DNA of 64,000 nt. Source: Paraburkholderia acidipaludis NBRC 101816 (lineage in GTDB: Bacteria > Pseudomonadota > Gammaproteobacteria > Burkholderiales > Burkholderiaceae). Below the pieces are notes generated by a model. The model was given only the letters and a program-made list of their open reading frames with translations, searched no databases and was not told the origin of the DNA. Numbering within the stretch: the first letter of the stretch is position 1; each line of letters opens with the position of its first letter. The position numbers and the translations under genes are program-made. This document shows, piece after piece, positions 16,158 through 24,966 of the stretch. Where the stretch lies: assembly GCF_000684975.1 (NCBI RefSeq), contig NZ_BAXZ01000035.1, positions 1 to 64,000 of the forward strand, given 5' to 3'.

Positions 16158-17477
16158 ATGAATGACGCCACGCTCACGGCCGCCGACGAAGCCGACTCCC
16201 CGGGCCTTTCCGGCTTAGCCGCGCCCGCCGCCTCGCGCGCGAGTCAGTTCCGGCTCATCGCGGCCTGCTCGATCGGCAACGCACTCGAAATGTACGACTT
16301 CACGGTCTACAGCTTCTTCGCCATCCTGATCGGCCGGCTCTTCTTTCCCTCGGACAGTCCCTACGGTTCGCTGCTGCTCGCCGTGGCGACGTTCGGCATC
16401 GGTTTCGTCATGCGCCCGCTCGGCGCTTTCGTGATCGGCAGCTATGCGGACCTGCGCGGCCGCAAGGCCGCCATGACGCTGACCATCGCGCTGATGGTGG
16501 GCGGCACGCTCTGCATCGCCTTCGCGCCAACTTATGCGCAGGCGGGCGTGCTCGGCTCGCTCGTGATCCTCGCGGGGCGGCTGTTGCAGGGCTTCTCGCT
16601 GGGCGGCGAGGTGGGGGCGGCCACGGCCATGCTGATGGAGTCGGGCAGCGTGGGCCGGCGCGGCTTTCGCGTGAGCTGGCAACTGGGCAGCCAGGGCATT
16701 TCCGCGCTGCTCGGCGCATTCACGGGCGCGCTCCTGTATGCCTTTCTCACGCCCGCCGCGCTCGAAAGCTGGGGCTGGCGCCTGCCGTTCCTCGCCGGAC
16801 TCGCGATCGCGCCCGTGGGCCTCTACATCCGCTCGAAACTCGACGAAACGCACGAGGCCGCACCCGATGTGCCAGGCCCGCTCGGCACGCTGATGCGCGA
16901 GCATGGAACGAAGCTGCTGCAAGGCATTCTCTCGGTGACGGCGGGCACGGTGGGCATGTATCTCGTGGTGTTCTTCATGCCCACCTACATGATCCGCGTG
17001 CTGAAGATGCCGCCGTCGCTTTCGCTGCTCGCGGGCTGCGCGACGGGGCTCACGATGCTCGCGGCGTCGCTCGTCTCGGGGCGGCTTGCGGACCGTTTCG
17101 CGCGCCGCAAGCCCATCGTGATGGCGGCGATCTTCTTCAACATCGTCTTCGTGGTCCCCGCGTTCTGGCTGATGACGCGCTTTCCGAGCGTGCCGCTCGT
17201 GCTGCTGCTGGCGGTGATCATGACGGCCGCCACCAACCTCGGCTCGACGCCCATGCTGCTCATCATCATGGAAATGCTGCCGAAGAGCGTGCGTGCCAGC
17301 GGGCTTTCGGTGATCTACAGCGTGGGCGTGACCGTGTTCGGCGGCAGCTCGCAATTCCTCGTGACGTGGCTGCTCGCGAAAACGGGCAATCCGCTCACGC
17401 CCGCGCTCTATCTCGTCGCGTGCAGCTGCGTGACCCTGCTCGCGGTCTGGAGCATACGCGAACACCGCGTCGCCTGA
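16158..17477 (+). CDS. MHS-family MFS transporter
   Basis: A 439-residue major facilitator with about 12 predicted membrane helices. NALEMYDFTVYSFFAILIGRLFFP near the N-terminus and the RPLGAFVIGSYADLRGRK loop are typical of the metabolite:H+ symporter (MHS) group that imports organic acids such as citrate, 2-oxoglutarate and shikimate. ATG 16158 gives the normal N-terminus; the open frame upstream is Arg-rich and unlike the family. It is followed after 38 bp by an M20 amidohydrolase, so it probably imports the amidohydrolase substrate, an N-acyl amino acid or similar compound (inferred). Confidence 0.9.
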   Translation: MNDATLTAADEADSPGLSGLAAPAASRASQFRLIAACSIGNALEMYDFTVYSFFAILIGRLFFPSDSPYGSLLLAVATFGIGFVMRPLGAFVIGSYADLRGRKAAMTLTIALMVGGTLCIAFAPTYAQAGVLGSLVILAGRLLQGFSLGGEVGAATAMLMESGSVGRRGFRVSWQLGSQGISALLGAFTGALLYAFLTPAALESWGWRLPFLAGLAIAPVGLYIRSKLDETHEAAPDVPGPLGTLMREHGTKLLQGILSVTAGTVGMYLVVFFMPTYMIRVLKMPPSLSLLAGCATGLTMLAASLVSGRLADRFARRKPIVMAAIFFNIVFVVPAFWLMTRFPSVPLVLLLAVIMTAATNLGSTPMLLIIMEMLPKSVRASGLSVIYSVGVTVFGGSSQFLVTWLLAKTGNPLTPALYLVACSCVTLLAVWSIREHRVA

Positions 17478-17515
17478 CCTTCCCCAACTCTTCGATCATG
17501 GAGGACACCTTTGCC

Positions 17516-18727
17516 ATGAAGCGCGAACCCGCTTTGATGCCGTTCAAACAGTTGCCCACGCTGTTGCCCCAAATCGAAATCGACGCCGAGACCTTCGTCG
17601 GCATACGCCGGCAGATCCACGCCCAGCCGGAGCTTGGCTTCGAGGTGGGCGCCACCGCGAAGCTCGTCGCGATGCTGCTCGAGAAGTGGGGCTACGAGGT
17701 GCATACGGGCGTCGGTCGCAGCGGCGTGGTCGGCCAGCTCAAGGTGGGCGACGGCAAGCGTCGCCTGGGGATACGCGCCGACATGGACGCATTGCCGATC
17801 GTCGAGAACACGGGGCTGCCCTATGCCAGCCAGGCGCCGGGCAAGATGCACGCGTGCGGGCACGACGGCCACACGGCGATCCTGCTCGCGGCGGCGAAGG
17901 CGCTGGCCGACCGGCGCGACTTCAACGGCACGCTGAACCTCATTTTTCAGCCCGACGAAGAAAATCTCTGCGGCGCGAAGGCGATGATCGACGACGGCCT
18001 CTTCGAGCGCTTTCCGTGCGACGCCGTCTACGCGTTGCACAACATGCCGGGCGTGCCGGCAGGGACGTTCCGCGTGCTGGCCGGGTCGGTGAGCCTTTCG
18101 TCGGACGTGGCCGATGTCACGCTCAAGGGCGTGGGCGGCCACGGTGCGATGCCGCATCGCGTGAAGGATCCCATCGTGGCGGCGGGCGCGCTCATCACGG
18201 CGCTGCAGACCGTGGTCGCGCGCAACGTGCCGCCCGACGACACGGCCGTCGTGTCGATCGGCTACGTTCGCGGCGGCGCGACGCATAACGTGATTCCGGA
18301 GTCGGTGCAGCTGGGCCTGAACGTGCGCGCGGCGCGGCCCGAGACGCGCGCGCTCGTGGAGGCGCGCGTGCGCGAGATCGTCGCGTTGACCGCGCAGGCG
18401 CATGGCGTGGAGGCACACATCGACTATCGTCAGCTCACGCCGCCGATGGTCAATACCTCTGAAGAAACGGCGCTCGCGCAACAGGTCTGCACGGAGCTCG
18501 TGGGCGAGGAGAACGTGGTCACGCAGGCGCCGAAGGGCTTGAACGGCAGCGAGGACTTTGCGTGGATGCTGGGCGCCGTGCCGGGCTGCTACCTGCTGCT
18601 CGGCAACGGCGAAGGCGAGTCAGGCGGCTGCATGGTTCACAACCCCGGTTACGATTTCAACGACCAGGTGCTGCCGCTCGGCGCGGCGTGCTGGGTCCGT
18701 CTTGCGCAGAGGTTTCTCGTGGCCTGA
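17516..18727 (+). CDS. M20D-family amidohydrolase (hippurate hydrolase-like)
   Basis: A 403-residue metal-dependent amidohydrolase of peptidase family M20D. RADMDALPI and the metal site ACGHDGH (Cys114, His116, His119) are present, as are FQPDEEN, HNMPG and a C-terminal GSEDFAWML with a distal His in the VHNPGYDFND segment. Known members deacylate N-acyl amino acids (hippurate, N-acetyl-diaminopimelate, IAA conjugates). ATG 17516 is chosen because GGAGGA at 17500-17505 serves it; the ATG at 17498 overlaps that motif. It is co-transcribed with the MHS transporter and closed by a strong terminator at 18768-18801. Confidence 0.9.
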   Translation: MKREPALMPFKQLPTLLPQIEIDAETFVGIRRQIHAQPELGFEVGATAKLVAMLLEKWGYEVHTGVGRSGVVGQLKVGDGKRRLGIRADMDALPIVENTGLPYASQAPGKMHACGHDGHTAILLAAAKALADRRDFNGTLNLIFQPDEENLCGAKAMIDDGLFERFPCDAVYALHNMPGVPAGTFRVLAGSVSLSSDVADVTLKGVGGHGAMPHRVKDPIVAAGALITALQTVVARNVPPDDTAVVSIGYVRGGATHNVIPESVQLGLNVRAARPETRALVEARVREIVALTAQAHGVEAHIDYRQLTPPMVNTSEETALAQQVCTELVGEENVVTQAPKGLNGSEDFAWMLGAVPGCYLLLGNGEGESGGCMVHNPGYDFNDQVLPLGAACWVRLAQRFLVA

Positions 18728-18767
18728 TTCATGGCGGTTCTCTGACCCGCGTTGTATTCCACTTCGA

Positions 18768-18801
18768 CGCGTGCGGCTTGTTCCAGGCCGCACGCGTTTT
18801 T
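18768..18801 (+). terminator. Rho-independent terminator after the amidohydrolase operon
   Basis: CGCGTGCGGC (18768-18777) pairs perfectly with GCCGCACGCG (18787-18796), with a 9-nt loop and TTTTT at 18797-18801. It lies 41 bp past the amidohydrolase stop. Confidence 0.85.
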
Positions 18802-18976
18802 GCGTTACCGTGTTTTCGCACGATGCCTGACTTAAGCAGCGATTTTGCCGAGGCGATATGGGCCACCCGTGGTTGCAGCATGCTATTTGGCCACCCGAAA
18901 CAGGCCGGAGCGATGGCACAATAGAAGTTAACCTCCTTTTCATCCGGTGCAGCGCCAACATGCAAGACTCATTGCA

Positions 18977-20041
18977 ATGAATGCAGCATCGAATGCCATG
19001 GCCGGCAAGGGCAAGCGGTTCGTCGAACGCGTCTATCGTCTGAGGATCGCAGGGCTTAGCCTTGGGTTCTTCTGTGTGGCCTCCGTGTTCCTGGAGCAGC
19101 ACCGCGGCTTCGTGCTATGGGGGCTGCTTGCCTTTCACGGCTTTCTCTGGCCGCACGTTGCGCGGCGCGCCTCGCTGGCCTGCGAAGTGCCGTTTCGCGG
19201 CGAACGCGTCAATCTTCTGATCGATGCGGCGTTCGGCGGCTTCTGGGTGGTTGCGATGCGCATGAACGTGCTGCCGTGCGTGCTGATTCTCGTGATGCTC
19301 AGCATGGACAACATCGCGGCAGGCGGCGTGCAGTTGTTCGCGCGCGGCGTTCTCGCGCATCTGGTGGGTTTCGCTATCGGCATCCTGACGCTCGGCTTCG
19401 TGTTCGAGCCCATGTCGAGCATGTCGACCATCCTCGCCTGTTTGCCGTTTCTCGTGATTTATCCGCTTGCGCTCGGGTTGGCCACCTACCGCATCTCGCG
19501 CAAGCTCGCGGAACAGACACGCACGCTCCAGCGGCTGAGCCGCACCGACGGCCTCACGGGGCTGCTCAACCGGCGCAGCTGGGAGCACGAACTGGCGGCG
19601 GAATTCGAGCGCTGCCGCGAGCGCCGTTACGCATCGTCGCTGTTGCTCGTCGACCTCGACCACTTCAAGCGCATCAACGACACGCTCGGCCATCCGGCGG
19701 GCGACGCGGTTCTGCAGGCCTTTGCCGCGATGCTGCAGTCGCACTTCCGCGAGAGCGACCCGATTGGCCGTTACGGCGGCGAGGAGTTCGGCGTGGTGCT
19801 GCCGGGCGCGACGCTCACCGAGGCGCGCGCGGTGGCCGAGCGCCTCGTCGCGACGGTGCGCGAGCAGGCGGGGCACGACGGCGCCGCGTGCCCTTGCACG
19901 ATCAGCGTCGGCATTGCGCAGTGCGGGCAGGACATGCCCAATCACATCGCCTGGCTGCAGAAGGCCGACGCGAGCCTGTACGGCGCGAAGCTGGGCGGGC
20001 GCGATCGCGTCGTGGTAGGCGAGGCGCTCGTGCAGCCGTGA
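18977..20041 (+). CDS. Membrane diguanylate cyclase, MASE2-GGDEF
   Basis: A 354-residue AdrA/DgcC-like protein. The first ~170 residues form a MASE2 membrane sensor with five or six hydrophobic helices (opening FVERVYRLRIAGLSLGF). The GGDEF domain follows, with intact active site GGEEF and, five residues before it, RESD, a canonical RxxD inhibitory site, so it should make c-di-GMP under product feedback. It sits at the inner membrane and would favour biofilm or exopolysaccharide output. No good Shine-Dalgarno precedes any start: GTG 18947, ATG 18977 and ATG 18998 are all possible, and 18977 is a compromise. Confidence 0.88.
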   Translation: MNAASNAMAGKGKRFVERVYRLRIAGLSLGFFCVASVFLEQHRGFVLWGLLAFHGFLWPHVARRASLACEVPFRGERVNLLIDAAFGGFWVVAMRMNVLPCVLILVMLSMDNIAAGGVQLFARGVLAHLVGFAIGILTLGFVFEPMSSMSTILACLPFLVIYPLALGLATYRISRKLAEQTRTLQRLSRTDGLTGLLNRRSWEHELAAEFERCRERRYASSLLLVDLDHFKRINDTLGHPAGDAVLQAFAAMLQSHFRESDPIGRYGGEEFGVVLPGATLTEARAVAERLVATVREQAGHDGAACPCTISVGIAQCGQDMPNHIAWLQKADASLYGAKLGGRDRVVVGEALVQP

Positions 20042-20080
20042 GCGCGCGTATCCGTTAGCCGGCGGCTCGCCCCGGTGGGC

Positions 20081-21118
20081 TTATTTCGCATGCAGCGCGG
20101 CGGGCTCGGCCTGCTGCGCCTCCTGGTTCAGACATCCGATTCCGGCCAGCGTGGCGGCGACCGCGACGTCCAGCGGCGTATGCGGCTCGCGGCCCAGCGT
20201 GGCGACAAGCCGTGCGTTCTCGAGCCGTAGCGGCTCGCGCCAGAGGTAGCGCATCTCCAGCACTTCGCGCAGGGTCGTGACGAACGGCGCGGCCGCGTAG
20301 ACCAGCGCCCACGGAAAGCGGCGCTGGCGCGGCTTCGCGCCGTGCCGCCGCGCGACGCGGCAGATGGCCTGCGCCATTTGCGTGCCGTCGGCGTCCCAGT
20401 GGCCGCCGAAGTGGAAGGTTGCGAACGCCGGCAGCGCGGCCCGCCGTTCGATCAGCTCGACCATCGTGCGGGCCACGTCGGGCACGTAGGCCCACTGATG
20501 GGCGGTGCCCGGGCGGCCGGGCAGGCGGACGACGCTCACGGGCCGGCCGGCCTGCACGAGACCTTGGGAGAACCAGCTATTGCGGGTGAGGTGCGGGCCG
20601 AAGAAGTCGCCGGCCCGCACGACGATCGTGCGTACCCCTTGCGCGACCGCCGCCTGTAACTGCCGCTCGAGTTCGACGCGGATCGCGCCCTTGCGCGTGC
20701 GCGGCTGCTGCGGCTGATTTTCGGTGAGCGTCGGGAACGCCTCGGGCCCGTAGTTGTAGACGGTGCCTGGCAGAACGACGGTCGCGCCCGCGGCCTGCGC
20801 CGCCGCGATGGTGTTGCCGATCATGGGCAGCACGAGCTTCGACCAGTTGCGATAACCGGGCGGATTCACGGCGTGGACGATCACGGCGCAGCCGCGCGCC
20901 GCGCGCATGACGGCTTCGCGGTCCATGGCGTCGCCTTGCTGCCAGTCGATGCCGTCGCCCGGGCGCGCAACTTCCGCCGCCCGGCGATGCAGCGCGCGCA
21001 CCTGCCAGCCGGCCTCGCGCAACTGGCGCGCGACCTCGTTGCCTATTCCGCCTGTTGCGCCCAGCACGAGCGCAAACCGGTCCTGTTGCGCCTCACGTCC
21101 GGAAAATGGGGTTGCCAT
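20081..21118 (-). CDS. NAD(P)-dependent epimerase/dehydratase-like (extended SDR)
   Basis: A 345-residue extended SDR protein with the Rossmann motif GATGGIGNEVARQL near residue 18, then DAMDRE and HAVNPPGY segments typical of NAD(P)-binding NmrA/epimerase-like proteins. The catalytic motif YxxxK is not clearly conserved (the region reads TRKGAIRVELERQL), so enzymatic activity is uncertain. ATG 21118 follows GGAGAATC; the extra upstream residues are dropped. It is divergent from a LysR gene 103 bp away, which is its likely regulator. Confidence 0.83.
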   Translation of the reverse strand: MATPFSGREAQQDRFALVLGATGGIGNEVARQLREAGWQVRALHRRAAEVARPGDGIDWQQGDAMDREAVMRAARGCAVIVHAVNPPGYRNWSKLVLPMIGNTIAAAQAAGATVVLPGTVYNYGPEAFPTLTENQPQQPRTRKGAIRVELERQLQAAVAQGVRTIVVRAGDFFGPHLTRNSWFSQGLVQAGRPVSVVRLPGRPGTAHQWAYVPDVARTMVELIERRAALPAFATFHFGGHWDADGTQMAQAICRVARRHGAKPRQRRFPWALVYAAAPFVTTLREVLEMRYLWREPLRLENARLVATLGREPHTPLDVAVAATLAGIGCLNQEAQQAEPAALHAK

Positions 21119-21221
21119 GATGATTCTCCGTTGGGTTCGATGGTTTCGACGGGAGACATTCTGCGACCGGCGCCGCGCATAATAAATTGGCAAACAGAAG
21201 GGATCGGCTATACATTTATGT

Positions 21222-22115
21222 ATGGCCTCGAACCTGAGCTGGGAGCTTTACCGGACTTTTCTCGCCGTGCTGACCGAAGGCTCGCTTTCGGGGGCCGCGC
21301 GCGCGCTCGGCATCACGCAGCCGACGGCGGGGCGGCACGTCGAGGCGCTGGAGGCCGCGTTCGGCCAGCCGCTCTTCACGCGTTCGCAGACGGGCCTCTT
21401 GCCGACCGAGGCGGCCACGGCGCTGCGCGGCTATGCCGAGGCGATGCGCAGCACCGCGGCGGCGCTCGAGCGCGCGGCGTCCGGCCGGGGCGAGGCAATG
21501 AGCGGAGTGGTGCGGATCTCGGCAAGCGAGGTGATCAGCGTGGAGGTGCTGCCGCCCGTGATCGCGCAGTTGCGGCGCGCGCATCCGGGGCTCGTGGTCG
21601 AGCTGGTGGCGACCAATCGCCTGCAGGATCTGCTGCAGCGCGAAGCGGACATCGCGGTCCGCATGACGCGGCCGGTACAGGAGATGCTGATCGCGCGGCG
21701 CATCGGCGCCGTGGAAGTGGGACTGCATGCGCGCGACGACTACCTCGCCGCGCATGGCACGCCGGCCACGCCCGACGATCTCGCGAACCATGCGCTGATC
21801 GGCTTCGACGAAACCACGCCGTTCCTGCGCGCCGCGGCGAAGGGGTTTCCCGCATGGCGGCGCGAGGCGTTCTCGATTCGCAGCGGCAGCGACCTCGCGC
21901 AGCTCGCGATGATCCGCGCGGGCTGCGGTATCGGCTTCTGCCAGGCCGGCATTGCGCGGCGCGATCCGCGGCTCGTGCGGGTGCTGGCGCCGGCCTGCAC
22001 GTTTGCGCTGGAGACCTGGATCACGATGCACGAGGATCTGCGCGGCAATCCGCGCTGCAAGGCGGCGTTCGATGCGTTGGTTGCGGGGCTGGGCGCGTAT
22101 GTGGCGGGAGAGTGA
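21222..22115 (+). CDS. LysR-family transcriptional regulator
   Basis: A 297-residue LTTR with an N-terminal HTH (GAARALGITQPTAGRHVEALE) and an effector-binding domain to about residue 290. It is divergent from the epimerase-like gene across a short AT-rich gap, the usual arrangement for control of that neighbour. Effector unknown. Confidence 0.92.
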   Translation: MASNLSWELYRTFLAVLTEGSLSGAARALGITQPTAGRHVEALEAAFGQPLFTRSQTGLLPTEAATALRGYAEAMRSTAAALERAASGRGEAMSGVVRISASEVISVEVLPPVIAQLRRAHPGLVVELVATNRLQDLLQREADIAVRMTRPVQEMLIARRIGAVEVGLHARDDYLAAHGTPATPDDLANHALIGFDETTPFLRAAAKGFPAWRREAFSIRSGSDLAQLAMIRAGCGIGFCQAGIARRDPRLVRVLAPACTFALETWITMHEDLRGNPRCKAAFDALVAGLGAYVAGE

Positions 22116-22238
22116 GGGCATGGTTCATGCTGCGCCGATGCCTTGTTGAAGCGACTGAAGCGAAAACCCGGACGATTGGGTCTGCGAAATATCCCGGGCG
22201 CGGCGACGGGCCCGAAGCTTGACGGCTAGAGTTGAACC

Positions 22239-23966
22239 ATGAAAAAGACTTCCGCATATGCATGCTGCGCCACGCATAACGATCAGCCTGGCGACCCCCG
22301 CACGGGCGTTTCGCGTCGCGGCTTCCTGAAACTCGCGGGCGCTTCCGGGCTGACTGCCGGGACCGGCGTGCTGGCCGTGAACGGCCGCGCCGCGGAGGCG
22401 AGCCCGGACGGAACGCCGGAGCAGGTACATCTGACCTGGGGCAGCGATCCGTCCCGCGAAGTGGTGGTTTCGTGGGCGTCGCTTGCGGCTGCGGTCAATC
22501 CGCGCGTGAACGCAGGCGCAGCGGGGCGGCGCGCACGGGTCTACCCCGCACGGGAACGACGCTACGTGGACGGCATCAACGGCGAGACGGTGTACACCTA
22601 CCATGCCACCCTGCGCGATCTGCAGCCGGGCACCCGCTACCAGTACCAGATCACTGCGGACAACGACAGCAATCAGGGCGCGCCGTTCGCGGCCGAATTC
22701 CAGACGGCGCCGCGCGGCCGCACGCGTTTTCGCTGGACCAGTTACGGCGATCTCGCCACGCCCAATACGAAATGGGTGTTGTCCTATCCGCAAAGCCGGT
22801 TCGCCGTGGCGGCCGTGGAGCAGTTCAAGCCGCTGTTCCATTTGCTGAACGGCGACCTGTGCTACGGGAACCTGAACCCCGGCTCGCAACCGTCCGTGTG
22901 GCGCGACTTTGGCAACAACGTGCAGAACTCCGCCGCACATCGCCCGTGGATGCCTTGCCCCGGTAATCACGAACTCGAATTTCACAATGGCGATCAGGGC
23001 CTTGCTTCCTACCTCACGCGCTATGCGCTGCCCGATAACGGCACGCGCTTTTCCGGCCACTGGTACAGCTTTCAGGTGGGCGCGGTATTGTTCGTCTCGC
23101 TCGACGCGGACGACGTGATCTACCAGGACGCCGCGGCTTTCGTGCCGGGCCCCGATCCGCTCGTGCCCGTGGGCGGCAGCGGCAATCCGCCCGTCGCGGC
23201 CGGAACGTCGCTGTATGTGCGCGGCTACAGCAACGGCGAGCAAACCCGCTGGCTCGAACAAACGCTGCTCCGCGCGTCGACCGATGCGGGCATCGACTGG
23301 ATCGTCGTGCAGATGCATCAGGACGCACTCTCTTCGTCCTCGACCGGCAACGGCTCCGACAAGGGGATTCGCGAGGCGTGGCTGCCGCTGTTCGATCGCT
23401 ACAGCGTGGACCTCGTGCTGTGCGGCCACGATCACGACTACGAGCGAAGCTACCCCGTGCGCGGGCGCAACCGCAATGCGGGTGTCGATGCAACGACGGG
23501 CGCGGTGGTCGATACGTTGCAGCCCAGACCCGTCATCACGGCCGATCCGGCCAATGCCACGTTCGACACGAGCCAGGGCACGATTCATCTGATTCTGGGC
23601 GGGGGCGGGACGAACGCCCCGCTGGATGTCTACGGCAAGGATGCGGCCACGGGCCAGGTTCAGGCGAAGGTCTTCACGAAGCCCAATCGCCCGATACCCG
23701 GCAAAGAGGCGGGCACGTATGCGCGCCCGGCGGCCGACGCGCTGGAAGACGCGATCTGGTCCGCGCGCCGCGATACCGGCACGGGCTACGGTCTTGCCGT
23801 GTTCGATTACGATCCCGGCATAGCGGGCGGCAAGACGACCATCACGATGAGCTACTACCACGCGCCGGGCGCGGATCAGACGCCCACGACAAACTATGAG
23901 TTGTTCGAAACGATTGTGATGGAGAAGCCGCGGCGCGTGCAGGCCGGCGGCGCCGGCCTCGAATAG
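22239..23966 (+). CDS. Tat-exported purple acid phosphatase-like metallophosphoesterase
   Basis: A 575-residue precursor. Twin arginines at 26-27 (SRRGFLKLAGASG) mark a Tat signal. An N-terminal fibronectin-III-like purple acid phosphatase domain (about 58-160) precedes a calcineurin-like metallophosphoesterase domain. Metal-site motifs are visible: Asp171 in SYGDLA, Asp206/Tyr209 in NGDLCY, Asn243-His244 in GNHE, a His in QMHQDA, and GHDHDYERS. The conserved Tyr after GDLC is the residue that gives the purple Fe(III) charge-transfer colour. It should hydrolyse phosphomonoesters in the periplasm or outside. It is monocistronic by context; no Pho box was recognised. Confidence 0.9.
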   Translation: MKKTSAYACCATHNDQPGDPRTGVSRRGFLKLAGASGLTAGTGVLAVNGRAAEASPDGTPEQVHLTWGSDPSREVVVSWASLAAAVNPRVNAGAAGRRARVYPARERRYVDGINGETVYTYHATLRDLQPGTRYQYQITADNDSNQGAPFAAEFQTAPRGRTRFRWTSYGDLATPNTKWVLSYPQSRFAVAAVEQFKPLFHLLNGDLCYGNLNPGSQPSVWRDFGNNVQNSAAHRPWMPCPGNHELEFHNGDQGLASYLTRYALPDNGTRFSGHWYSFQVGAVLFVSLDADDVIYQDAAAFVPGPDPLVPVGGSGNPPVAAGTSLYVRGYSNGEQTRWLEQTLLRASTDAGIDWIVVQMHQDALSSSSTGNGSDKGIREAWLPLFDRYSVDLVLCGHDHDYERSYPVRGRNRNAGVDATTGAVVDTLQPRPVITADPANATFDTSQGTIHLILGGGGTNAPLDVYGKDAATGQVQAKVFTKPNRPIPGKEAGTYARPAADALEDAIWSARRDTGTGYGLAVFDYDPGIAGGKTTITMSYYHAPGADQTPTTNYELFETIVMEKPRRVQAGGAGLE

Positions 23967-24038
23967 CAAGCGCGGCTAGGCGGGATAGACCGATCCTCGG
24001 CACCATGGCGTCTGCCGCACGATCCAGATACCCAGCCC

Positions 24039-24911
24039 ATGCCAGTTCACACCGACTTCACCCGCGCCTACACGAAACGTTTCGACACCGTGCTCGCTTA
24101 TATCGACGCGAATCTGGAAGGCGACTTGTCGGTCGACGCGCTGAGCCGCGTGGCGAACTTCTCGAAGTTCCATTTTCATCGCCAGTTCGCCGCCTACGTG
24201 GGCGTGCCGGTCGCGCGCTACGTGCAGCTGCTGCGTCTGCGTCGAGCCGCCCGTCGGCTTGCCGCGCGCGCATCCTGCACCGTGCTCGATGCCGCGCTGG
24301 ACGCGGGCTTCGACAGCCCCGAGGCGTTCAGCCGGGCATTCCGGCGTGCGTTCGGCATGGCGCCGAGCGCGTTCCGGCAGCATCCGGGCTGGGAGATCTG
24401 GAGTGCGACGTTTGTCGTCCCCTACCTTTCAAGGAAACTGACCATGCAAGTGCGAATTGTGGATTTTGCCGAGACGCGGGTTGCCGCGCTCGAACACTGC
24501 GGCCCGCCCGGACTCGTCAACGAGAGCGTGCGAAAGTTCGTCGACTGGCGCAAAGCGAGCGGGCAATCGCCGCTGACGTCGAGCCGGACTTTCGGCATTC
24601 CGCGCAACAACCCGGATACGACGCCGGGCGAGGCATTTCGCTTCGACATTTGCGGCGAGATTGCCGAACCGGTCGCGTCGAATGACCAGGGTGTCCGCGC
24701 GCTCACGATTCCGGGCGGCCGATGTGCGGTGGTTCGGCATACGGGCTCGACCGATCATATCGGCGAGACCATCTACCCCATCTTTCGCGACTGGCTGCCG
24801 GGCAGCGGCGAGGAGTTGCGGGACCATCCGTTGTTCTTTCACTACCTGAGCGTGTTTCCGGAAACGCCGCAGGACGAGTGGCAGACCGATATCTACATTC
24901 CGCTCGTGTGA
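24039..24911 (+). CDS. AraC-family regulator with GyrI-like effector domain
   Basis: A 290-residue protein of the Rob/SoxS-GyrI type. Two AraC HTHs occupy residues ~10-110 (LSVDALSRVANFSKFHFHRQF, then AFSRAFRRAFGMAPSAFR), and a GyrI/SbmC-like small-molecule-binding domain follows from about 135 to the end (VRIVDFAETRVAALEHCGPP, and IYIPLV at the C-terminus). Such proteins sense toxic hydrophobic compounds and activate efflux or detoxification genes. Its neighbours, a phosphatase and a persulfide dioxygenase, do not reveal the target. Confidence 0.9.
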   Translation: MPVHTDFTRAYTKRFDTVLAYIDANLEGDLSVDALSRVANFSKFHFHRQFAAYVGVPVARYVQLLRLRRAARRLAARASCTVLDAALDAGFDSPEAFSRAFRRAFGMAPSAFRQHPGWEIWSATFVVPYLSRKLTMQVRIVDFAETRVAALEHCGPPGLVNESVRKFVDWRKASGQSPLTSSRTFGIPRNNPDTTPGEAFRFDICGEIAEPVASNDQGVRALTIPGGRCAVVRHTGSTDHIGETIYPIFRDWLPGSGEELRDHPLFFHYLSVFPETPQDEWQTDIYIPLV

Positions 24912-24966
24912 CGCGAGGGCAGCGCTGCGTGCCGGGCCGCTGCCGCCCGGTTCTCATGGGCGGTCC

